Below are positions 56,492-64,000 of a stretch of 64,000 nt of DNA, piece by piece. The notes beneath the pieces were generated by a model, which worked only from the letters and a program-made list of their open reading frames with translations, had not been told where the DNA came from and did not search any database. Where the stretch lies: positions 17,775,717 through 17,839,716 of the forward strand of contig NC_071330.1 of assembly GCF_010183535.1 (NCBI RefSeq), in the 5' to 3' direction. Within the stretch, counting starts at the first letter, position 1, and each line of letters begins with the position of its first letter. Source of the DNA: Caenorhabditis remanei (Eukaryota; Nematoda; Chromadorea; Rhabditida; Rhabditidae). A program made the translations under genes and the position numbers.

Positions 56492-57775
56492 ATGGTTCTC
56501 CAAAAACTTGTATTCAGTCTTCTGAAATACTATTATTGCATCAAATTCACTGCACTATTATTTATCGGATTTTTGATAAAAGGAAGAGGATTGTTTGAGA
56601 AGAAACATAGAGAGAAACCAAGTGTGCTTGAAGGATGGGACAGCAGATATATCAAACTAAAGGTTATTTTTTTACTATTTCGGTTAAAAAATTCATTAAA
56701 AATTTATACAGAAAGTAAGACTGCATTATGTTCAAACCGGATCAGATGATAAACCATTGATGCTTTTCATTCATGGATATCCAGAGTTTTGGTATTCATG
56801 GAGATTCCAATTGAAAGAATTCGCAAATAGATACAGGTTAGTCAGAGACGCAGGTAGTTAGATTACCAATGAGAAAAAGTGTATGATGTTTTGAATTCAT
56901 CATCTCCATGTTCAGATGTGTAGCAATCGATCAACGTGGCTACAACTTATCAGACAAACCGAAGCCAGTAGAAAGTTATGCAGCCGACGAGCTAGTTGGT
57001 GATGTGAGAGATGTTATTGAAGGACTCGGATACAAGAAAGCAGTTGTTGTCGCACATGATTGGGGAGGTCTTGTCGCTTGGAAATTTGCAGAAGCATACC
57101 CCGAAATGGTAGATAAACTAATTTGTTGTAATATTCCTAGACCTGGTGCATTCCGCAGACGACTCCAAAGCAGTTGGTCGCAGTTCAGAAAGAGTTGGTT
57201 AGTTTTATATTTAGGTTCTAAATAGAAGGAAACAAAGATACATTTCACAGGTACATGTTCTTCTTCCAAAATAAACGGATCCCGGAACTTCTGAGTACAG
57301 CTGATGACATGAAAATGTTGGAAGGAGCTTTTAGAGGAGAGATGGGCATTCGGAACAAGAAAAATTTTACGGATGATGATTTGGAGGCATGGAAATACTC
57401 ATTCTCCATGAATGGAGCTTCGTTCAAATACCCGATCAATTATTATAGAAATATTTTTAATAATAGTTCTGGCTCATCGAAGGACATAGTTTTGGAGGTA
57501 AGGAGTTTGGGTTTTTAAGTCTATACAATTCTTCATTTATCGTCAGATGCCAACACTCATAATCTGGGGAACTGCCGATGGAGCTTTGGACATTGAAGCC
57601 GCTGAAGACAGCCTGAAGGTAGGTTCTCCAGATCATAAAACTACATATATCCTGTTCCCATCAGACTCTCCGCAACGGAACTATGAAGAAGGTTCTAGGA
57701 GCTTCCCACTGGGTTCAACAAGATGAACCAGAGCAAGTCAACCAGCATATCTCCGAGTTTTTGAGTAAAAACTAG
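56492..57775 (+). CDS. ceeh-1: Epoxide hydrolase (alpha/beta-hydrolase)
   Basis: Hydrolyses epoxy-fatty acids to diols; C. elegans CEEH-1 is the main soluble-type activity. Six exons (56,492-56,662, 56,712-56,836, 56,916-57,197, 57,251-57,497, 57,547-57,618, 57,665-57,775) close to 335 aa. An N-terminal hydrophobic segment (FTALLFIGFLI, residues about 20-30) suggests membrane anchoring. The oxyanion-hole motif HGYPEFWYSW is near 78, the nucleophile Asp in AHDWGG near 148, the acid loop WGTADGALDIE near 284, and the catalytic His in GASHWVQQDE near 313. A cap-domain NYYRN holds a candidate catalytic Tyr. All catalytic residues appear intact. From memory this is K02F3.6. Confidence 0.9.
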
Positions 57776-58149
57776 AAAAATTATTTATGCATTGTTCCCA
57801 ATTATTTAAAAGATAAATACAATATTAATCAAGCTGACCTACTTTCTGCAGTTCGTATCACAAGATTACAAAACTGCTTCCTGGTTTCCTGTTGTAGAAC
57901 AATTTATCCGTTTCTTTGTCTTCCTGATGTTTATTCTGGTCAAGTTTGACGAATTCGTTTTTGGTGTTTAAGGACACCCACAATCACAAGGGCGCTCATC
58001 ACATCATTTATTTACCAGGATTGTTTCTAATTACGTGTAGATTTACCCTGTCTGCAAATCATCTCTGTAGTTATTCACGGGACACTATGAGAAACACAAA
58101 AACTATAAGTATCCGCCCACATCGATTATATAAGTAATTCTATAGAAAA

Positions 58150-58494
58150 ATGAGACTGAAAAACATGAAATTATTATCAGTATTTTTTGCTTGCCTTCTG
58201 GCTGTTTCAGCCTTTTGTATCGCTCAAGATGGAGTGAAAGGGCATTCAATGACATGGACGAAAGTGGAAAGTAAAGGGAATGAAATGTCAAATAGCCAAA
58301 TGCCGTAAGTTCAACAATCTTTTCCAGAGTGATAATAAAATTTCAGTCATCTCCGTCAAAAACGTTGGTATGGTGGTTTTGGTGGACCATTTGGCTGGGG
58401 ATGGCGGCGTCCATTCTGGGGATGGCGCCGCCCGTTTTATGGAGGATGGGGCATGCCGTTCGGTGGATACGGATATCCGTTTTGGGGAAGATGA
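58150..58494 (+). CDS. Secreted Trp/Gly-rich peptide precursor (100 aa)
   Basis: Two exons (58,150-58,304 and 58,347-58,494) close to 100 aa. A signal peptide ends near residue 25 (LLSVFFACLLAVSAFCIAQD). A spacer of about 27 residues follows, then a RQKR proprotein-convertase site at 55-58, then a basic Trp/Gly/Phe-rich C-terminus: WYGGFGGPFGWGWRRPFWGW and GWGMPFGGYGYPFWGR. This design matches nematode antimicrobial and neuropeptide-like precursors of the NLP/CNC (YGGW-type) kind, though this sequence is unusually rich in Trp and Arg. Neighbouring zip-2 and ceeh-1 give no operon link. A role in epidermal or intestinal defence is an inference from composition. Confidence 0.75.
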
Positions 58495-58849
58495 ACATAT
58501 GTTTTTCAAATCTATAATGTTATTTTTGTGCGAGTATTTTAAAATAAGTTGGTTTTCTTTCTTTCAAACATTATCCAAATGACTCACTATGAGAGTGTTG
58601 TTTAAAAGTGCGAGGCCCGTCCCACATGTTTCCGTAATGTGATATTTCAATATCCTTTTATTTTTTTACTACTCTTTTTTGATTCTTTTCAGTTTCAAAG
58701 AGAAATAAAGATACATAAAATAGTTCATGCATTTCTAGAGCACATTGTCTTTTCAGTTATCCAATTTCCTGTTCTGATCTCAAAAAAAGAAAAAATTCTC
58801 CACGAAAGATGTCTAAATGACAGGGAGTTGTAAATCTCATAACTTAAAA

Positions 58850-59275
58850 CTTTTCAAACTTTTGACGATATGGGACATGACCTATGTCATTAGAAAGCTG
58901 AGAAAACGCTGATTCCAAATATATATTCAATTTTTGTCCTCAAGGAATAGCATTCGAGAAAAACACGAGGTCAACGTTTGGGCGGTTGACAAGTAATTCT
59001 TATTTGTATAAGCTTGCATTTGAGCAGTTCTGATAAGAAAACTTGACTATTTGTTTCAATAATTTAATTTGATTAATGTAGTAGCCTCAACTACAGCTGA
59101 CCTTGGTACTTTTAGGCATACAAAACAATTTTTAGAATAAACACAAATAAAGATTATAATAGACGAAGAAAAATAACCAATATCCGGTTTCGAGTCATTA
59201 TCGTTTGTCTCGAATACCAGGTATCGAGGGAAAAAAGTGAAAATATAATTGGAATCAGCGTTTTCTCAGCTTTTT
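58850..59275. repeat. Degenerate palindromic element, AAAGCTGAGAAAACGCTGATT family
   Basis: The left part has AGAAAGCTGAGAAAACGCTG and ATATATTCAATTTTTGTCC; the right part has GGAATCAGCGTTTTCTCAGC in inverse orientation. It is related to the elements at 12,269 and 38,631. The middle (59,000-59,200) is no longer paired. Confidence 0.75.
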
Positions 59276-62082
59276 TGTCATTTCAACATTTCATCATAAC
59301 CCATCAGTTTCTTCTACTCCTCCTTTTCTTATATCCCTCCAGACATTGGCTATCATTTCTCTCAAAAGTTCACAGATGATCGCCCACCCCGTCTAAAGTC
59401 TCTTCACTTCTCTTACACTATTAACACATCTAAACAGTTGTCGGAAGAAAGATTTGAGAAAAAGAAGAAGAAGACACAAGGACCACTCTATTTCTTTGTG
59501 TGTCATCTGATTAAAGAGATTGTGCAGAGAGAATATAAGAATAACATGTTTCCAATGCGGTTTGCCTGGATTAACTTTTATTTTTATTTTGTCAATTGTT
59601 TAGTTTTCTATAGTTTCTATAGAACTCAGAATTTTCGGGTTTTTATTCATTCTCAGATATTTTATTTTAAATAGAGAAAAGATGTCTAGATAATACGAGT
59701 TTTTGATAAATCTTTGCGGTATGATACAAAAATTCTTGAAGATTACTTTCTCTGTCTTCTGCAAAGCTATTATACAACAATATGTCTATAAAACAATCAA
59801 TTTATTTATTTTGAGGTGTCCAAACATGTCATTAAAATAAGATTCGTTATGTCCTTCTTTTTTGTAGGTAGCAAGATATTTTGTAGTTTCAAGAAGCTAC
59901 ATCATTTTGAATTTCATTATTTTCAGTATTTAGTTTCATTCATTCTTATGTATGAGAATTTCGGTGAATGCTAAAAAAGTAGAAAACGTTTTTAATTTTA
60001 AAAGATTTCTCAACAGCAATAAATAGTTTAAAATGACTATCATTTTCAGGCCTCCGTCACTTTCCAACCGGATTATTCAAATTTGAATTCAAAATTCAGA
60101 ATGTTTTTGTCCATTCAATTCCCTAGACGCCTCTTTTTCTCTCATCATTCGAACCTGAAAACAAATGGAAATAGAGAAGTAGAAGAAGCAGCTTAAATCT
60201 AATTTATATCATCCTCTTCTCCTCTCTTCTCCATTTTGATTTACTTGTTTCTTTTCCAACTTCTGCCTTTTCTCTCTGCTCCTCTCCTCCCACATTCTGG
60301 TCCTTCCTCCCGACCTACCTGTTTTTGAATTCTGATCCAGTCTTCGATGACTTCTTCTCTCTAACTGAAATATATCTATATGTCGGGTGACACCTATCAA
60401 TTATTTACTTGTTTTTATAAAAAAGAGGAAGGATACGAAGACCCGAAAATTTTTATCAATGCAGAATGTTCTGGCTGGAAATTTTTAGAGCTTTGGAGCC
60501 TTAGAAAGATTCAAATGCTAATTTTTCCTGTTTTCTGATTGAAAAGTAATAGATCTCCTTTTGATGTTTCGTTGAAATGTTTGCTGTTACCAGTTTTTAA
60601 GATTCCTTGGCAATAAATACTTATATTTTCCTGACGAATCACAAAAACTAAATGTTAACACTATCTTCTTTACTTCTTCTTCTCTTCGAAATGCCAAAAA
60701 TGTTTATGTTTCTAATTATTTTTCTTAATTTTGTTATCAAAAACACAAGAAATTGATCTTTGCGCTAACCCCTTTTAAATTGCCCGTTATTTTGAACGCC
60801 GTCTTCCCCTCTTCATTAAAATCACGAAGCAACTTTTGATCTGAGACTGATAACAGGAAATAAAACTAGTTTATCATTGGTCTCACCTATCAATGTGTGT
60901 TTTGATATTACTTTTCTTCTGTTTTACTTCTTAGTATCTCTCCTCTTTTAAATTCATTTAATCTGATAGACCTTCTTTCCTCCAAATAAAGAAAAGCTTT
61001 ATATATATATATTTATCCGAATATCTTCCTCCCTCACAAAACTTGCATTGCTATTTTTCATATCATCCTTCCTGCCGAAGAGCTTAATATATTCTGATGC
61101 ATTTTGAGAAGAAACCCTGTGAAGAGACATAGACATACGAAGAAAAAGTAAGAGATGAAAATATGAATGATATGATAATTAGCACACTCCGTTTCGACCA
61201 GTGGCCAGTAGCCACCCAACCAAAAGTAGTAGTAGATGAAAGTTGATATTTCCTTTTTTGTCTTTTTTTACGAAATTCCTTGACAAAATTAGATATATCG
61301 CTGTTTCCAAGAAATGAATCCATACCATGTTTTCCGTATTCAGATTTACTTCGCTGGAGGTCCAGTTATTTTCGTGCTCTGTCTATCTCAGCTTCTTTTC
61401 TTTATTTTTTGAAATTACTACTATCAATACGGCATCTTCGTTTAAGATGAAAACAAGATTAGAGTATTTTTTCCTTATATTTTTTCAGCCGGATTCATTG
61501 AATTGGAACTAATTCAATTTGAAATATATCTGAATCTCTAGGGGAAAATTTTGAAATAAAGTATTTTCCAGATGTGTTCAATCTATAGGAATGTCTGCCG
61601 CACTTTCCAATATCAGTGACAGCAACATACCTTCAATTGGTAGTTATAAGAAACGAGAAAAGACTGTGTTGTATTTCTTGGTATATAATTACTTTGAGAT
61701 TTGAAAATCATAGATCTGCGGAATTTTGGAATGTTCAACAACATCTAACGAGTATGAATCATTCCTCGTTCTCTTCAAAAAAGACATCCGCTCTGCTCAA
61801 TTTGGTTTCGAATATCATCCCCCAATCCATTCCTTTCCATCCTAATCACTAATATATAATATCTTCCTAATTCGTATTTCCGTCTTTCTTTTCTCCATCC
61901 TATACATCCCGCCCGCCATTCAATGTACGTCAATGAATTCTCTCACTCTCTTCAGTCTGAACATGGATGAAATGACGAAGAGAAGAGAAAGGGGATTAGC
62001 TATCTGAAAACTAGTGATTCCATATTTTTTAGCAGCTCATTCTCTTCATTCTCACCTCTTTTTATTATTTGAGGAAGGGCGA

Positions 62083-62107
62083 CCCCCCCCCCCCCCCCCC
62101 CCCCCCC
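62083..62107 (+). repeat. Poly-C tract of 25 (poly-G on minus strand)
   Basis: An uninterrupted run of 25 C lies between GGGCGA and GCCCGTC, 139 bases before the pef-1 start codon. It can form a G-quadruplex on the minus strand. Confidence 0.95.
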
Positions 62108-62245
62108 GCCCGTCTTATCCGTTTTTTCTTTTTTCCAAGCATCGTCTTATAAAAGATGTCTGGTGTTCTGTGGGTTACGGTTGGAATCGTGCATTGAATG
62201 TTTTCAGAAGTCCACTCACTATTAACCATCTAATTTCGACTGCAG

Positions 62246-64000
62246 ATGGGTTGCGGCCCATCGAGCGGACGACAAAATCCGTCTACGGAGTTAAGTAAGT
62301 GAATCTAAAGATCAAAAACTGTGTTTTCTATTTGGGTGAGCCACAATGCCGTCCGTACAAGATCGAACGCATACAACTGAGAAGAATTTAAGACTTTCTA
62401 AAAATGTTATCTTTTCCCAATATTCTCATAAGATGAGACAGGAACAGTGTCAATTCCATGCTTCCGAAAGCTTGAGTCCCATGGGACAATGTGATAATGA
62501 ATAATTCAAATCAAGAAAATGTGTGCTCTCGAACATTTCTAATTTTCAGATTGCGTTAACTAAAGTTACAGTGTGAGTTTCATATCATAAAACTACCCCC
62601 GAATGCATTTTTAAACATCAATCCTCAATCCGCGTTCCTTTTTTGACGTAACTCTATTTTACCGAACATTCAGAGAAATCCACATCACGAGGTGCCACAT
62701 CATCAACCAACTCGACAAGTCATAATCATAAAAACAATAATAACAACAATAATTCCACAACGACATCTGGAACAAAGAAGTCATCCACGCCATCAAATAA
62801 ACATCACAGTACAAAGAAGAGTCGGAGAAGTAATAGCAAGAAGAATCGATCACCGTCTCCGCAGCCACAGCTTAGTGAGGATAAAATTTGTCAGTTGCAT
62901 GTTGATTTTTTCTAGATTTTCAGTAGCGGACCTTTCTAGACTTTTTTGTCAATTTTTATCAAAAAATTGCTAGAAAAACTGATTTTCGTGATTTTTTGCA
63001 TGTTATGTGTGTATGTTTGATCTAAACGTCATTTTAACTTTTGAAAATAGAAACCACATCACTTTCCTTCTTCTCTTCTCCTTTTTTCTGAATCATGGAT
63101 TCAGATCATTTCCAAGTCGGAAGTTCAACCAATTTCCGGTGCGCACATACACTCACTACTCTAAAAAAATTTCCAATTTCCGTTTTAAAGAGAGACATTT
63201 GATTTCAGCCATCAAATCGGCGATTCTCATCCAGAAATGGTATAGAAGATGCGAGGCACGACTGGAAGCGAGGAGGCGAGCCACGTGGCAGATATTCACG
63301 GCGTTGGAATATGCAGGGGAACAAGATCAATTAAAAGTTAGTTGTCCAAGTCATCAGATCACTTCCGCATCTTCTATTTCAGCTTTATGACTTCTTTGCT
63401 GACGTCATTCGTGCGATGGCCGAAGAAAACGGGAAGACCGGTGGGGATAATGGAAGGAATTCCCCTTTGATGAGCGCTTTGTCACACTATGCGAAACCGT
63501 CGTTGATGGATTCAGAAGGGGAGACGGTGAAAAAGATGTTGGAAGACACGTCACCAGTAAACGTGGATATTGATAGAAATTACAAAGGACCGACACTCAC
63601 ACTTCCACTGGATAAACCACAAGTGGCCAAAATGATTGAGGCGTTCAAAGTGAACAAGGTGTTACATCCGAAATATGTGTTGATGATTCTTCACGAAGCA
63701 AGGAAAATTTTCAAGGCGATGCCATCTGTTTCTAGGATATCCACTTCGATTTCAAATCAGGTACGTGTCAATTTCAAATTCACTCTAACTTTTGATAACT
63801 TTTGTTACAGATAACAATATGCGGTGATCTGCACGGAAAGTTTGATGATTTGTGCATTATCCTCTATAAAAATGGTTATCCATCAGTGGACAATCCATAC
63901 ATTTTCAACGGGGACTTTGTGGACAGAGGCGGACAGTCTATCGAAGTTCTGTGTGTTCTCTTTGCACTGGTTATAGTGGACCCAATGTCAATTTATTTGA
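62246..64000 (+). CDS. pef-1: EF-hand protein phosphatase (PPEF/RdgC type), 5' part
   Basis: Serine/threonine phosphatase of the calcium-regulated PPEF/RdgC family, in C. elegans expressed in sensory neurons. Visible exons: 62,246-62,294, 62,674-62,874, 63,209-63,336, 63,383-63,760 and 63,811 to beyond the window. The start [13 protein letters not shown] is a consensus N-myristoylation/palmitoylation signal, and the ATG follows TGCAG. A low-complexity Ser/Thr/Asn/Lys region is followed by an IQ motif ([20 protein letters not shown]), then the phosphatase domain with [11 protein letters not shown] and NGDFVDRGG, the metal-binding GDxHG and GDxVDRG motifs. The remaining catalytic half and EF hands lie outside the window. 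From memory this is F23H11.8. Confidence 0.92.

Larger units (their letters stand above)
58495..62245. other. Gene-poor 3.7-kb region
   Basis: No supported exons. It contains a degenerate inverted repeat (58,850-59,275), a TA dinucleotide run near 61,000, pyrimidine-rich stretches (60,210-60,360, 61,860-61,960) and a 25-base poly-C tract at 62,083. The distal kilobase is probably the pef-1 promoter and outron. Confidence 0.5.

Noticed and set aside
59438..59674. 78-codon frame in the gene-poor region
   Set aside because: Composition is AT-driven Phe/Tyr/Lys and there is no splice or homology support.

Overview
The window is nuclear DNA from a Caenorhabditis nematode, probably not C. elegans itself. 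The evidence is short AT-rich introns with GT...TTTTCAG borders, start codons directly behind trans-splice-like acceptors, same-strand gene runs spaced as in operons, and coding sequences that match known worm families almost end to end. From memory, the recognised genes (grk-2, arx-4, exos-4.2, a RECQL1 helicase, rnp-5, moma-1, an aralar-type carrier, far-8, zip-2, ceeh-1, pef-1) have C. elegans counterparts on chromosome III, mostly near its left end (cosmids W02B3, Y6D11A, K02F3, F23H11). The window is therefore probably the orthologous region.

Layout. 1-9.3 kb: grk-2 (+), an F-box gene (-) and a single-domain galectin (+). 9.4-27 kb: an accessory block with intact mrg-1 and a small C2H2 finger gene, and between them decayed loci. 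These are a hAT-transposase/LIN-15-like pseudogene split by two palindromic elements, a chromodomain plus kinase-like pseudogene, an unrecognised coiled-coil-like pseudogene, and MYND and F-box fragments. The block is flanked by direct copies of the arx-4 3' end. 27-34 kb: a minus-strand run (unknown 518-aa protein, RECQL1, exos-4.2, arx-4) that looks like one operon. 34-36.5 kb: a divergent plus-strand pair, rnp-5 and moma-1. 37-40.6 kb: the mitochondrial aspartate/glutamate carrier. 43-58.5 kb: mostly secreted or defence-linked genes, namely far-8, three new-looking secreted proteins, zip-2 with a long overlapping upstream ORF, ceeh-1 and a Trp/Gly-rich peptide precursor. 58.5-62.2 kb is gene-poor. 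pef-1 starts at 62,246 and runs off the window.

Palindromic non-autonomous transposons are the dominant structural theme. At least five families are present, several with clear target duplications (3 bp, 8 bp or TA). Exon coordinates were worked out by hand from splice consensus and reading-frame closure. For the complete genes described with a protein length the exon sums close in frame, which is the main support for those models. Gene symbols rest on recalled similarity, not on a search.
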